Notes: a model not told the origin generated them from the sequence alone. DNA of 64,000 bases from Silvania confinis (GCF_025564085.1 NZ_JAMGZJ010000062.1:1-64000); one strand, 5' to 3'; positions 11,660 to 25,699 are shown, counted from the first letter of the stretch. Program-made: numbers and translations.

Positions 11660-12424
11660 TTATTCTTCAGTGGTGTGTTCCGACTCGTCGTCGTGATCCG
11701 CTCGCCGCTTACCGACATAGAAGCGCGAGAAGAACAGGCCGACCTCAAACAGACAATACATCGGTATCGCCAGCAGGGTCTGCGAGAAAACATCCGGCGG
11801 CGTCAGCAGCATGCCGACAACGAAGGCCCCCACCAGAATGTACGGGCGTTTGTTACGCAGATCGTCCGGGGTCGTTATTCCCACCCAGCACATCAGCACG
11901 ATAGCGACCGGAACCTCAAAGGCGACGCCGAAGGCCATAAACAGCGCCATCACGAAGCTCAGATAACTCGCAATATCGGTCGAGACCTGGACACCTACCG
12001 GCGCGGTATTTGCCAGGAAGCCAAACGCCAGCGGGAAGACAACGAAGTAGGCAAACGCCATGCCGATATAAAACAGCAGGGAGCTGGAAACCAGCAGTGG
12101 GATCACCAGCCGGCGTTCATGCTTATACAACGCGGGGGCGATAAACGCCCAGACCTGATAGAGGATCACCGGCGCAGAGGCAATCAGCGACACCCAGAAG
12201 GTGAGCTTAATCGGCGTGAAGAACGGCGAGGCGACGTCGGTGGCAATCATGGTTGCGCCCAGCGGCATCTGCTTGATCAGGGGCGCAGAGACCACCTGAT
12301 AGATGTCATTGGCGAAATAGACCAGCCCTAAGAAAATGAGACAAACCGCAATAATGCAGTTCAGCAGGCGTTTACGCAGCTCGATCAGGTGCGCAATCAG
12401 CGGTTGAGTTTCTTCTACTGCCAT
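11660..12424 (-). CDS. tatC: Sec-independent translocase subunit TatC
   Basis: Polytopic core of the twin-arginine translocase that binds RR signal peptides together with TatB. 254 aa, with six hydrophobic segments. The conserved N-terminal cytoplasmic motif [16 protein letters not shown] and the first-loop SPF block are present. The stop is close to tatD, and the ATG follows the tatB stop by 2 bp. Confidence 0.97.
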   Translation of the reverse strand: MAVEETQPLIAHLIELRKRLLNCIIAVCLIFLGLVYFANDIYQVVSAPLIKQMPLGATMIATDVASPFFTPIKLTFWVSLIASAPVILYQVWAFIAPALYKHERRLVIPLLVSSSLLFYIGMAFAYFVVFPLAFGFLANTAPVGVQVSTDIASYLSFVMALFMAFGVAFEVPVAIVLMCWVGITTPDDLRNKRPYILVGAFVVGMLLTPPDVFSQTLLAIPMYCLFEVGLFFSRFYVGKRRADHDDESEHTTEE

Positions 12425-12426
12425 GT

Positions 12427-12954
12427 TTACGATTTATCACTCGACGAGGAAGACGGTTCGGCAACGGGCGCAGGTTTTGATGCTGCTGAGGCTGCCGTCT
12501 TTTCTTGCTTCTGGATGGGCGGTTCTGTCGGCGTCTGCTCTGGCGCACTGGCCTGATGCTCGGCGCTGGCAGGCGTTACGCCTTCATGCTGCGCTTCGTT
12601 GTCTTTGACCAGCGGATTACGAATGGTATTGGCTTCATCGCTCGCCTGTTCCGGATCGTTAACGCTGTAGGAGCGCTTCATGGATTCTGCTGCTTCGCGC
12701 AGTTCATCCATCGAGGCTTTGAGTTCAGGCGTCAGGTTATCCAGGCTCGCCTTCTCCACTTTTTTCAGGCTGTCCTGAAACTCCTGCAGCTTAAGCTCTT
12801 GCGCCAGCTCATTCTGCACCGTCGTCGCCAGCGAACGCAGCGCGCGTACCCAGCCTGCAACTGTTTTGACTGCCACGGGTAAACGCTGAGGCCCCAGCAC
12901 AATGAGACCAATCACGAATACCAGCAGCAGTTCGCTAAAACCGATATCGAACAC
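12427..12954 (-). CDS. tatB: Sec-independent translocase subunit TatB
   Basis: Signal-peptide-binding partner of TatC. 175 aa: an N-terminal transmembrane helix ([22 protein letters not shown]), the Gly-Pro hinge, an amphipathic helix ([19 protein letters not shown]) and a long acidic, proline-rich low-complexity tail. Sits between tatA (3 bp gap) and tatC (2 bp gap). Confidence 0.96.
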   Translation of the reverse strand: MFDIGFSELLLVFVIGLIVLGPQRLPVAVKTVAGWVRALRSLATTVQNELAQELKLQEFQDSLKKVEKASLDNLTPELKASMDELREAAESMKRSYSVNDPEQASDEANTIRNPLVKDNEAQHEGVTPASAEHQASAPEQTPTEPPIQKQEKTAASAASKPAPVAEPSSSSSDKS

Positions 12955-12957
12955 GAA

Positions 12958-13218
12958 TTACACCTGCTCGTTGTCGTGGCGTTTAGCGTTTTCCTTTTTG
13001 GCGTCGTCTTGTTTGTCGGCGATTGATTTAGCAGTGAAATCAGCGTCCTGGCTGGTTTTCTCCTGCTTATCTTTATCGTCATCATCACTGACCGCTTTCT
13101 TGAAGCCTTTGATGGATGCGCCAAGATCGGAGCCGATGGAGCCCAGTTTCTTGGTCCCAAACAGCAGCACAACGATGACGGCAATGATCAACAATTGCCA
13201 GATACTGATACCACCCAT
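12958..13218 (-). CDS. tatA: Sec-independent translocase subunit TatA
   Basis: Pore-forming Tat subunit that oligomerises on substrate binding. 86 aa: a short N-terminal membrane helix ([18 protein letters not shown]), the FGTKKL hinge and an amphipathic helix ([16 protein letters not shown]), followed by a charged tail rich in Asp and Lys. First gene of tatABC; ubiB lies 75 bp upstream, and this gap may hold the tat promoter. Confidence 0.96.
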   Translation of the reverse strand: MGGISIWQLLIIAVIVVLLFGTKKLGSIGSDLGASIKGFKKAVSDDDDKDKQEKTSQDADFTAKSIADKQDDAKKENAKRHDNEQV

Positions 13219-13293
13219 ACATCTTCCTCGTTATAGATGATTAATTAACCAGGTCGCATTATACGTTATGCGACCCTGCGTTAGCGACGCAAT

Positions 13294-15536
<2,243 letters not shown>

Positions 15537-15549
15537 CTGCCACCTCCAC

Positions 15550-16305
15550 TCAGAACTTGTAACCGCGATGCAGCGCAACAACACCGGCCGTCAGGTTGAA
15601 GTAATCAACATTGTCAAAACCTGCATCCTGCATCATCGCTTTCAAGGTGTCCTGATTGGGGTGCATACGGATGGATTCAGCCAGATAGCGATAGCTTTCT
15701 GCGTCGTTGGCGACCATTTCGCCAATACGCGGCAAAATGTGGAACGAATAGGCATCGTAGGCTTTGCTCAGCGGCTCGATAATCGGCTTGGAAAACTCGA
15801 GCACCAGCAGACGACCGCCCGGCTTCAGCACGCGGTACATAGAGCGCAGCGCTTTCTCTTTGTCGGTGACGTTACGCAGGCCGAAAGAGATGGTGATGCA
15901 GTCGAAGGTGTTGTCCGGGAAAGGCAGCGCTTCGGCGTTGGCCTGCACGTATTCGACGTTACCCACCACGCCAATATTGCGCAGTTTTTCACGGCCCATT
16001 TTGAGCATCGAATCGTTGATATCGGCCAGCACCACGCGGCCAGTTTCACCCACCAGACGCGAGAATTTTGCCGTCAGATCGCCCGTTCCTCCGGCCAGAT
16101 CCAGCACAGTTTGACCACGACGCACGCCGCTGCAGTCAATGGTGAAGCGCTTCCACAAGCGATGAATACCGAATGACATCAGGTCATTCATTACATCGTA
16201 CTTCGCCGCCACGGAATGGAATACGTGGGCCACCATGTCAGCTTTCTGCGCTTTAGCGACAGTCTGAAAGCCAAAGTGCGTTGTGTCTTGTGAATCTTCA
16301 ACCAT
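15550..16305 (-). CDS. ubiE: Demethylmenaquinone / 2-octaprenyl-benzoquinol C-methyltransferase UbiE
   Basis: SAM-dependent methyltransferase shared by ubiquinone and menaquinone synthesis. 251 aa, the E. coli length. Motif I ([12 protein letters not shown]), motif II ([14 protein letters not shown]) and the family signatures [18 protein letters not shown] and the [13 protein letters not shown] block are clear. Leads the ubiE-ubiJ-ubiB operon. Confidence 0.97.
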   Translation of the reverse strand: MVEDSQDTTHFGFQTVAKAQKADMVAHVFHSVAAKYDVMNDLMSFGIHRLWKRFTIDCSGVRRGQTVLDLAGGTGDLTAKFSRLVGETGRVVLADINDSMLKMGREKLRNIGVVGNVEYVQANAEALPFPDNTFDCITISFGLRNVTDKEKALRSMYRVLKPGGRLLVLEFSKPIIEPLSKAYDAYSFHILPRIGEMVANDAESYRYLAESIRMHPNQDTLKAMMQDAGFDNVDYFNLTAGVVALHRGYKF

Positions 16306-16371
16306 CTCAGAGCCTGCTTATCAGTCAAATGTTCGAGAAGTGTAACAGATTGGGCGCATTTGCCCTACGAT

Positions 16372-17829
16372 TCAACCACCCTGGGAATATCGTTCCGCGG
16401 GTGCAGTTGGCGTGTGTGGATCCGCTAACGCGTTGTCTTTGTTGTCTGTATTTTGAGCGCAGGTGCTCTCTCGCAAACGATACTCATCGTCCTGCGAAAG
16501 CGCCTGCTCAACCAATTCCGGATTAATCTCGCGCTTCACCTCCACGCCAAGACTGCGGAACGATTCGGCCTGCGCCAGCAGATTTCCCCGGCCGGAAGTG
16601 AGCTTTTTCATCGCCTGGCGATAGTTGTCCTGGGCGCGGTCAAGATTTTGCCCGACCGAGGACATGTCATCGACAAACAGGCGCATTTTGTCGTACAGGC
16701 GGCTGGCGCGGTCAGCAATCTGCTGCGCATTACGGCTTTGGTGCTCGTAGCGCCACAGATTAGCAATGGTGCGCAGCGCCACCAGCAGCGTGGTAGGGCT
16801 GACCAGCATAATGTTATTTTTCAGCGCTTCGGAAATCAGCTCCGGCTGGCGATCCAGCGCCAGTAAAAAGGCCGGTTCGACCGGGATAAACATCAGGACG
16901 TAATCCAGCGAGCGTAGCCCCGGCAGTTGTTGATAATCTTTGCGCCCCAGCAGGCGGATGTGGTTTCGCACCGAGGCGATATGCTCCTGCAACGCCGCCT
17001 CGCGGGTGTAGTCGTCTTCTGCATTGAAATAGCGCTCGTAAGCCACCAGCGTCATTTTGGCGTCGATGACCACGTCTTTGTCCTGCGGCAAACGGACGAT
17101 AACGTCCGGCTGCATGCGCGAGCGGGTCTCGGTTTCTATGCTGACTTGCGTTTGATATTCATGGCCTTCGCGCAGGCCGGAGGCCTCAAGTACGCGAGTC
17201 AGGACCACTTCTCCCCAGTTGCCCTGGGTTTTATTGTCGCCTTTTAACGCCCGGGTCAGGTTGACCGCCTCCTGTGCCATCTGCGCATTCAGCTGCTGGA
17301 GGTTACGAATTTCATGGGCGAGGGTGTGCCGCTCCCGCGATTCCTGACCAAAGCTGTCCTGCACCTGGCGACGAAAGCCATCCAGTTGCTCGCGCAGGGG
17401 AGTCAGCAGGCCGTTCAGGCTCTGGCGGTTTTGCTCATCGACGCGGCGATTACTGTGCTCAAAGATGCGGTTCGCCAGGTTTTCGAACTGCTCGCTCAGG
17501 CGCTGCTCGCTGTTCATCATTTGGCGGATTTTGTCTTCTGCATGCAGCTGCGTCGACTCCAGCCGGGTGGTGACTTCGCGCAGGTCGGCTTCCAGCGAGG
17601 TGTTGATATCCCGCAGATTACGCAGCTCGTTGTTAAGCAGCTCGCACTCATCGCGCCAGTGCCCGCTCTGGGCCGTTTGTTGTCTCAACGCACTCAGATC
17701 GGCCACCATCTCTTCACGTTCGAGCAACTGGTCGGCCTTTTGCTGCGCATGTTGATAGCTGGCCATCAGCCAACCCACTCCCACGCTGACCAGCGCAATA
17801 ACGGCATACATTAAGATGGAAATATCCAC
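16372..17829 (-). CDS. rmuC: DNA recombination protein RmuC
   Basis: Membrane-anchored putative nuclease-like protein that limits inversions between short inverted repeats in E. coli. 485 aa (475 in E. coli, the difference being in the C-terminal tail). N-terminal transmembrane helix (MYAVIALVSVGVGWLMASY), a long coiled coil (about 30-190), then the RmuC core with restriction-endonuclease-like motifs (GNWGEVVLTRVLE, MQPDVIVRLP, VVIDAKMTLVAYERY). Acts on DNA repair; exact activity is not settled. Located between udp and ubiE as in E. coli. Confidence 0.94.
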   Translation of the reverse strand: MDISILMYAVIALVSVGVGWLMASYQHAQQKADQLLEREEMVADLSALRQQTAQSGHWRDECELLNNELRNLRDINTSLEADLREVTTRLESTQLHAEDKIRQMMNSEQRLSEQFENLANRIFEHSNRRVDEQNRQSLNGLLTPLREQLDGFRRQVQDSFGQESRERHTLAHEIRNLQQLNAQMAQEAVNLTRALKGDNKTQGNWGEVVLTRVLEASGLREGHEYQTQVSIETETRSRMQPDVIVRLPQDKDVVIDAKMTLVAYERYFNAEDDYTREAALQEHIASVRNHIRLLGRKDYQQLPGLRSLDYVLMFIPVEPAFLLALDRQPELISEALKNNIMLVSPTTLLVALRTIANLWRYEHQSRNAQQIADRASRLYDKMRLFVDDMSSVGQNLDRAQDNYRQAMKKLTSGRGNLLAQAESFRSLGVEVKREINPELVEQALSQDDEYRLRESTCAQNTDNKDNALADPHTPTAPAERYSQGG

Positions 17830-17920
17830 AACGCCCCCGGCATCAAGCGATTACCCGCACAAAATAGAATTGTGCTGTATAAACGTCCAGTTTGAAAAGG
17901 GTTTTCTGCGAGGCGCTGCG

Positions 17921-17950
17921 CAAAGAAAAAGGCCGAACAGGTCGGCCTTT
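17921..17950 (-). terminator. udp terminator
   Basis: Minus-strand hairpin AAAGGCCGA-CCTGT-TCGGCCTTT followed by TTCTTTG, located 18 bases beyond the udp stop. Rho-independent terminator separating udp from rmuC. Confidence 0.88.
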
Positions 17951-17968
17951 GTTGAAGAGAGAACGGAA

Positions 17969-18730
17969 TTACAGCAGGCGGCGAGCCGCTTCCACCACGA
18001 TTTTCACCGCGTGGCTTTCGGTCTTCTTCATGGTCTCCGCGTTCGGGATCTCCTGCTGGGTGCGGTTGACGATCACGCCCGCCACCATCCCGGCGCGCAG
18101 GCCCTGGCTGGCGCACATGGTCAGCAGCGTTGCGGATTCCATTTCATAGTTCATCACGCCCATGGACTGCCACTCTTCCATCGAGCCTTTGAAACGGTTT
18201 ACCACGCGACCGGAGAAGGTGTCGTAGCGCTCCTGGCCTGGGTAGAAGGTATCGGAAGACGCGGTCACGCCAATGTGGGTGGTGGCACCAACCGATTTTG
18301 CTGCTTCAACCAGGGCGGTGGTGCATTCGAAATCAGCCACTGCCGGGTATTCCATCGGTGCAAAGTGCAGGCTCGCGCCGTCCAGACGAACAGACGCCGT
18401 GGTCACCAGAACGTCACCGACGTTGATATGTGGCTGGATTGCGCCGGTAGTCCCGATACGCAGGAAGGTACGAATACCCAGCTGGGCCAGCTCTTCAACG
18501 GCAATAGAAGTCGACGGGCCACCGATACCGGTAGAACAGACGATCACGGCTTTACCGTCCAGCTCCGCACGCCAGGTAGTGAATTCACGATGTGATGCCA
18601 GCTTAACCGGCTTATCCATCAGCGCGGCGATCTTTTCCACACGCTCTGGATCGCCAGGGACGATAGCGAGCTGGGCCCCTTGTAAATCATTTTTAGTGAG
18701 GCCGAGATGAAAAACATCAGACTTAGACAT
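17969..18730 (-). CDS. udp: Uridine phosphorylase Udp
   Basis: Cleaves uridine with phosphate to uracil and ribose-1-phosphate in pyrimidine salvage. 253 aa, exactly the E. coli length; hexameric enzyme of the PNP family. The phosphate-binding [10 protein letters not shown] segment, [10 protein letters not shown] (phosphate Arg and Thr) and [11 protein letters not shown] (ribose-binding Glu-Met-Glu) are visible. Its promoter region carries two CRP sites separated as in the E. coli CytR-regulated udp promoter. Confidence 0.98.
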   Translation of the reverse strand: MSKSDVFHLGLTKNDLQGAQLAIVPGDPERVEKIAALMDKPVKLASHREFTTWRAELDGKAVIVCSTGIGGPSTSIAVEELAQLGIRTFLRIGTTGAIQPHINVGDVLVTTASVRLDGASLHFAPMEYPAVADFECTTALVEAAKSVGATTHIGVTASSDTFYPGQERYDTFSGRVVNRFKGSMEEWQSMGVMNYEMESATLLTMCASQGLRAGMVAGVIVNRTQQEIPNAETMKKTESHAVKIVVEAARRLL

Positions 18731-18767
18731 AAAAACTCCTCTGTGGATCGGGTTGTCAGCAGAAGTA

Positions 18768-18872
18768 AAACGGTACTTTACCGAAGCACATGGCTTCTTT
18801 TCGTGACAGACATCACCATGAATGAAATTGATTGCATATAATTACCATGAAATAGTGATTTACATCACATTA
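18768..18872 (-). promoter_or_regulatory. udp promoter with two CRP sites and a CytR half-site
   Basis: Reading leftward: CRP site 2 (AGTGA-N6-TCACA form on the plus strand) centred at 18861.5, CRP site 1 (CGTGA-N6-TCACC) centred at 18809.5, and a -10 TAAAGT (18775-18780) giving a start near 18768. The sites are 52 bp apart and sit at about -41.5 and -93.5, the spacing known for the E. coli udp promoter. A CytR-like octamer (ATTGCATA) lies between them at about 18831-18838. Predicted: CRP activation, CytR repression. Confidence 0.8.
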
Positions 18873-18980
18873 ACAAGTTATATCGCTATCCGTTGCACAA
18901 AAGATAGACTGTTTCGGGCACTGTGAATTCATTACCTGCGGACTATATTTACCCTTGCGCTAATTGGTACGGAGAATGCC

Positions 18981-19787
18981 ATGACTGAAAAAACTGAATT
19001 TGCACCTGCTGCTGGCCCTCAGGCCGATACCGTCGTCACTACGCCCAACGCGGCGATTAGTGCCGGAGAGACCTCGATTCCGACGCAGGGCGATAACATG
19101 CCCGCTTACTATGCTCGTCCACAAGATGTGGAGGGCAGCCTGCCGATCGTCATCGTGATTCAGGAAATTTTCGGCGTGCACGAGCACATCCGCGATCTGT
19201 GCCGTCGCCTGGCGCTGGAAGGCTATCTGGCGGTGGCGCCGGAGCTCTATTTCCGCCAGGGCGATCCGAATGATTACAGCGACATCCCCACCCTGTTCAG
19301 CAATCTGGTGACGAAAGTACCGGATGCGCAGGTGCTGGCCGATCTCGATCACGTGGCGAACTGGGCATCGCGTAATGGCGGCGATCCGCATCGCCTGCTG
19401 GCAACCGGCTTCTGCTGGGGCGGGCGCATCAGCTGGCTGTATGCCGCCCACAACCCGCAGCTCAAGGCGGCTGTGGCGTGGTACGGCAAGCTGGTAGGTG
19501 AAAAAACGCTGAACTCACCGAAGCATCCGGTGGATATCGCGACCGATTTAAACGCGCCGGTGCTGGGTCTGTATGGTGCCGACGATACCAGCATCCCGCA
19601 GGATACCGTCGAGACCATGCGCCATGCTCTGCGCGCGGCAAACGCGACGGCAGAAATTGTGGTCTATCCCGGTGTGGGGCATGCTTTTAATGCCGACTAT
19701 CGTCCGAGCTATCACCAGGAATCAGCGCAAGATGGCTGGCAGCGCATGTTGGCGTGGTTTAGCCAGTACGGCGTGAAAAAGAGTTAA
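18981..19787 (+). CDS. ysgA: Dienelactone hydrolase family protein YsgA
   Basis: Alpha/beta-hydrolase of the dienelactone hydrolase family, 268 aa, cytosolic by the absence of a signal peptide. The nucleophile elbow is GFCWGG with Cys as nucleophile, followed by the catalytic Asp (GADDTS region) and His (GVGHAFNADYRPSY). The physiological substrate is unknown; E. coli YsgA is a putative carboxymethylenebutenolidase. Divergent from udp, sharing the 250-bp intergenic region with the CRP sites. Confidence 0.93.
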   Translation: MTEKTEFAPAAGPQADTVVTTPNAAISAGETSIPTQGDNMPAYYARPQDVEGSLPIVIVIQEIFGVHEHIRDLCRRLALEGYLAVAPELYFRQGDPNDYSDIPTLFSNLVTKVPDAQVLADLDHVANWASRNGGDPHRLLATGFCWGGRISWLYAAHNPQLKAAVAWYGKLVGEKTLNSPKHPVDIATDLNAPVLGLYGADDTSIPQDTVETMRHALRAANATAEIVVYPGVGHAFNADYRPSYHQESAQDGWQRMLAWFSQYGVKKS

Positions 19788-19824
19788 GCCGCTCACAATT
19801 CACGCGCTCAGGCGCAGCGGTTGT

Positions 19825-19854
19825 TTGACTTTCAGCCGCAATATGGTCGATATA
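19825..19854 (+). promoter_or_regulatory. Candidate promoter of the beta-glucoside operon
   Basis: TTGACT (19825-19830) and GATATA (19849-19854), 18-bp spacer, directly upstream of the antiterminator site. The hexamers are moderate matches, so this is tentative; the position (transcript starting shortly before the RAT) is what the switch requires. Confidence 0.45.
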
Positions 19855-19863
19855 AAAAGCACA

Positions 19864-19896
19864 GGCGTGTAACTACGATCCGTAGGCAAGACCTGA
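19864..19896 (+). promoter_or_regulatory. RAT: RNA antiterminator site for a BglG-type protein
   Basis: GGCGTGTAACTACGATCCG continuing to AGGCAAGACCTGA. This matches the pattern of the bgl/sac ribonucleic antiterminator, with the typical GG-TGT-AACT...AGGCAA-ACCTGA bases. Its 3' end overlaps the first arm of the terminator below (19889-19896), so RAT folding and terminator folding exclude each other. Confidence 0.88.
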
Positions 19897-19944
19897 AGCC
19901 CATCTCCTCCTCCAGGGGGAGATGGGCTTCAGGTCTTTTTTTTT
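19889..19944 (+). terminator. Leader terminator of the beta-glucoside operon
   Basis: A perfect 19-bp stem: AGACCTGAAGCCCATCTCC (19889-19907) pairs with 19918-19936, followed by nine T (19936-19944). It stands 23 bp before the PTS gene start. With the overlapping RAT it forms a conditional attenuator relieved by the antiterminator encoded at 23265-24101. Confidence 0.94.
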
Positions 19945-19966
19945 GCTCTGGAGACAGGGGCCAGAC

Positions 19967-23241
<3,275 letters not shown>

Positions 23242-23264
23242 GCGGCCCGGCCGCAGGAACAAAC

Positions 23265-24101
23265 GTGATAACGATAAAAAAATCGCTTAACAACAGCATG
23301 CTGCTGGTTGATAACGACCAGCGCGAGATGATTCTGTTTGGCAAGGGAATTGGCTTTGGCGCTAAACCGGGCACTAACATCGATCTGGCGCAGGTAGAGA
23401 AAGTCTTTCTGCCGCTGAGCGATCTCAAATCCCGCCACTTTTTATCGCTGACGGATACCATTCCTGCGGCATTCTTCGATATCAGCCACGATATTCTGAC
23501 GCTGGCACGCAGCATCTGCGGCGACAAGCTCAATTCTGTGCTGCTGTTTACCCTCGCCGAGCACCTGCATTTTGCCGTGGAGCGCAGCCGTAACGGGCAG
23601 CTAATCCTCAATAAGCTGAGCTGGGAAGTGAAACGCTACTACCCGCAGGAGTACAGCGTGGGGATGCAGGCGCGATCCAAAGTGAATGCCCTGTTTGCAG
23701 TTGAACTGCCGGAAGATGAGGCGGTGAATATTGCCTTCCATCTGATTAACGCCAGCAGTCAGACCGACGACAGTACCGCTCACCAGCAGGTTGAACTGGT
23801 GAACCGCATTGCCGAGATCGTGCGTTACAAGCTGGGCAAATCCATTGATACGCAGTCGGTGAACTACATGCGGTTTATTACCCATCTGCGCTATTTTGCC
23901 GAGCGGGTGTTAAGCGGGAAAATTGTGGTCAGCGAGACCGAGGATTTTTATCAGGAGCTGATGCGCCACCGCCCGGATGCGATGACCGTCGCCTGGGTGA
24001 TCCGCGACTATGTGCAGGAAAAATACCAGCTCACCTTACCGAAAGATGAGCTGACGTGGTTGAGTATTCATATCAGCCGGTTGATGGATGGGCAGTCATA
24101 A
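23265..24101 (+). CDS. BglG/LicT-family transcription antiterminator
   Basis: RNA-binding regulator that stabilises the RAT and prevents termination at 19889-19944. GTG start at 23265, 278 aa. N-terminal CAT RNA-binding domain (ITIKKSLNNSMLLVDN...ILFGKGIGFG, residues 1-56), then PRD1 (about 65-170; His in AEHLHFAVER and AFHLINA) and PRD2 (about 171-278; FITHLRYFAERV and LSIHISRL). Here it is the last gene of the operon, unlike E. coli bgl where bglG is first, so it is made only after readthrough. Confidence 0.93.
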   Translation: MITIKKSLNNSMLLVDNDQREMILFGKGIGFGAKPGTNIDLAQVEKVFLPLSDLKSRHFLSLTDTIPAAFFDISHDILTLARSICGDKLNSVLLFTLAEHLHFAVERSRNGQLILNKLSWEVKRYYPQEYSVGMQARSKVNALFAVELPEDEAVNIAFHLINASSQTDDSTAHQQVELVNRIAEIVRYKLGKSIDTQSVNYMRFITHLRYFAERVLSGKIVVSETEDFYQELMRHRPDAMTVAWVIRDYVQEKYQLTLPKDELTWLSIHISRLMDGQS

Positions 24102-24103
24102 AT

Positions 24104-24184
24104 CGCCCGGTGGCGGCTACGCCTTACCGGGCCTACAACCGCAGTGAATTGTAGGCCGGGCAAGCGCCAGCGCCGCCCGGCAAT
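24104..24184. repeat. REP/BIME pair after the beta-glucoside operon
   Basis: Two REP-type palindromic units in opposite orientation: CGCCCGGTGGCGGCTACGCC... at 24104-24136 and a 34-bp unit at 24151-24184 beginning GTAGGCCGGGCAAGCGCCAG. The second recurs as a direct copy with one mismatch at 25666-25699. Such elements stabilise 3' ends and block convergent transcription. Confidence 0.85.
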
Positions 24185-24339
24185 CGAGCGCCGGGGTTAA
24201 CCATACTCACCTCCTGATTTAGTGATCCTTCACAAAGTACAAACGCTTTAGGAAATTAACCATACTTTTAATGTTTCCTGTTCTGTACGCCGGGCGTACG
24301 TTGGTATTAATACCTATTGTTGAAACAGGAGGTCTTAAT
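24185..24339. promoter_or_regulatory. AT-rich upstream region of hcp with two palindromes
   Basis: 155-bp leader between the REP and hcp. It contains a perfect inverted repeat GTACGCC-G-GGCGTAC (24285-24299) and a perfect 12-bp palindrome GGTATTAATACC (24303-24314), plus a repeated TTAACCATACT (about 24197 and 24257). A strong AGGAGG ribosome site (24327-24332) ends it. No promoter is convincing; the palindromes could be operators. Confidence 0.5.
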
Positions 24340-24837
24340 ATGGCTATACCCGTCTATCTTTGGTTAACAGACTACGCAGGAAAACAGGTTAAAGGTTCTG
24401 TTGATATACGTGGGAGAGAAGGAAGCATAGAGATTATAGAGCTTATGCACTCTGTCGATCTTCCCACAGATGACCTTACAGGTAAAATCACGGGTAAACG
24501 CATCCATGGTGACTTTTCTTTAATCAAAGAAATTGATAGTTCATCCCCTTACCTTTATCAAGGCGTATCTACTGGTAAAACATTCAAGCAAGCACAGCTT
24601 AAATTTTATCGTATAAATTTTAATGGTCAGGAAGAAGAATACTTCCGAATAACAATGGAGAATGCCAGGATTAATGGAATAGAATCGTTAATGTTTGACA
24701 TTAAAAACCCTACCTTTAACAAACACAATCATCTTGAAGCATTTTATTTAGCTTATGAAATAATCACTTGGCACTATCTGGACGGTAACATCATACATTC
24801 AGATAGATGGAATGCTATGCAGGAGGCCGCATTATGA
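24340..24837 (+). CDS. hcp: Hcp family type VI secretion protein
   Basis: Type VI secretion inner-tube protein; stacked hexameric rings carry effectors out of the cell. 165 aa from ATG 24340, with AGGAGG 7 bases upstream. Typical Hcp landmarks: AIPVYLWLTD, KGSVDIRGREGSIEI, the KEIDSSSPYLYQGVSTGKTF core, and the C-terminal HNHLEAFYLAYEIITWHYLDGNIIHSD. It is an orphan: no sheath, baseplate, VgrG, PAAR or ClpV genes are in the window. It overlaps the next gene by ATGA. Markedly more AT-rich than its neighbours. Confidence 0.95.
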   Translation: MAIPVYLWLTDYAGKQVKGSVDIRGREGSIEIIELMHSVDLPTDDLTGKITGKRIHGDFSLIKEIDSSSPYLYQGVSTGKTFKQAQLKFYRINFNGQEEEYFRITMENARINGIESLMFDIKNPTFNKHNHLEAFYLAYEIITWHYLDGNIIHSDRWNAMQEAAL

Positions 24838-25202
24838 CGTGGGTTTATAAAGTGAGTTCGCATTCTTTTTATTTAAATGGCACGCACCAGTTTGATGGTC
24901 AGTATGCAGGAAGACCAGAATTTAGAGATGACTCGGCGAATGAATGCGTAAAAAATAAAGGCCCTTTACCAAGAGGAACTTATACAATAGGACTCGCCTT
25001 TTATCACCCGAAAACCAAAGCATGGACAATGAGATTAACCCCCTTCCTCGGTAACGATATGTGTGGTCGTGATGGATTCATGATACATGGTGATAGTTCA
25101 GCACATCCAGGTGAAGCATCAGATGGCTGCATTATTCTTAATTTATCCAGCCGTAAAATCATTGCCGCCAGCAGTGATCGAATATTAGTTGTGGAGGACT
25201 AA
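24834..25202 (+). CDS. tlde1: Tlde1-family T6SS effector (DUF2778, L,D-transpeptidase-like)
   Basis: 122 aa, no signal peptide, consistent with export by the type VI tube. Resembles Tlde1/DUF2778, periplasm-acting toxins that damage peptidoglycan by L,D-carboxypeptidase and exchange activity. The YkuD-type catalytic motif is visible: His85 in MIHGDSS, Ser96 and Cys99 in ASDGCIIL, with PLPRGTYTIG upstream as in this family. The start at 24834 overlaps the hcp stop (ATGA), so carrier and cargo are translationally coupled. AT-rich. Family assignment from recognised motifs, not a search. Confidence 0.87.
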   Translation: MTWVYKVSSHSFYLNGTHQFDGQYAGRPEFRDDSANECVKNKGPLPRGTYTIGLAFYHPKTKAWTMRLTPFLGNDMCGRDGFMIHGDSSAHPGEASDGCIILNLSSRKIIAASSDRILVVED

Positions 25203-25646
25203 ATGTTTAAAAAAAGACTCCTCTGGATATTGGTAATGGTTCCGTTACTCTCAGATGCACAGAACCATGGGTGTGCTACTGTCGGGTCATCAATGGAAGT
25301 AGATTTATTGAATGCTGTTTCCAGAGATCTAAAAATAGACATATCGAACATTCAGAGAAAGAAAACCATCGTTGAGACTATCGATACTTCTCCCGTATCA
25401 AGACTGTACGCAACATCATTAGCCAAAATTGATTTTCAAAGTGCTATAACACAGGGTAAAGCGACAATATCCGAAAGCGCTTACTTTGACAGTTATTATG
25501 AAAACCATACTCAATCGCTAACTGCAAAATACATATACATAAGTAAAGAGATGAAGAAAGATATATTTATCGCCTCCAGCCTTATTAATAGAGATGAGTG
25601 CTCTGTCAGGTTTAATGGCTATATAACGCTTTCAAGAGAATTTTAA
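25203..25646 (+). CDS. Candidate periplasmic immunity protein for the Tlde1 effector
   Basis: 147 aa with a clear Sec signal peptide (KKR then hydrophobic LLWILVMVPLL, likely cleavage after SDA at about residue 19). Mature part is small and polar with two cysteines (Cys24, Cys133), so one disulfide is possible. ATG follows the effector stop with no gap, and GGAGG lies inside the effector end at 25193-25197. A secreted small protein immediately after a peptidoglycan-attacking effector is the standard immunity position (Tldi1-like); I do not recognise the sequence independently. AT-rich. Confidence 0.72.
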   Translation: MFKKRLLWILVMVPLLSDAQNHGCATVGSSMEVDLLNAVSRDLKIDISNIQRKKTIVETIDTSPVSRLYATSLAKIDFQSAITQGKATISESAYFDSYYENHTQSLTAKYIYISKEMKKDIFIASSLINRDECSVRFNGYITLSREF

Positions 25647-25665
25647 TCTCTCAGGAAGGCTTTAT

Positions 25666-25699
25666 GTAGGCCGGGCAAGCACCAGCGCCGCCCGGCAAT
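25666..25699. repeat. REP element, direct copy of the unit at 24151-24184
   Basis: 34 bp identical to 24151-24184 except one base (A at 25681 for G at 24166), same orientation. It lies 6 bp beyond the metE stop. Together the two copies bracket the hcp cassette. Confidence 0.9.

Noticed and set aside
24340-25646. Phage or transposon origin of the hcp cassette
   Set aside because: No integrase, transposase, terminal inverted repeats or tRNA target are visible; only REP copies flank it.
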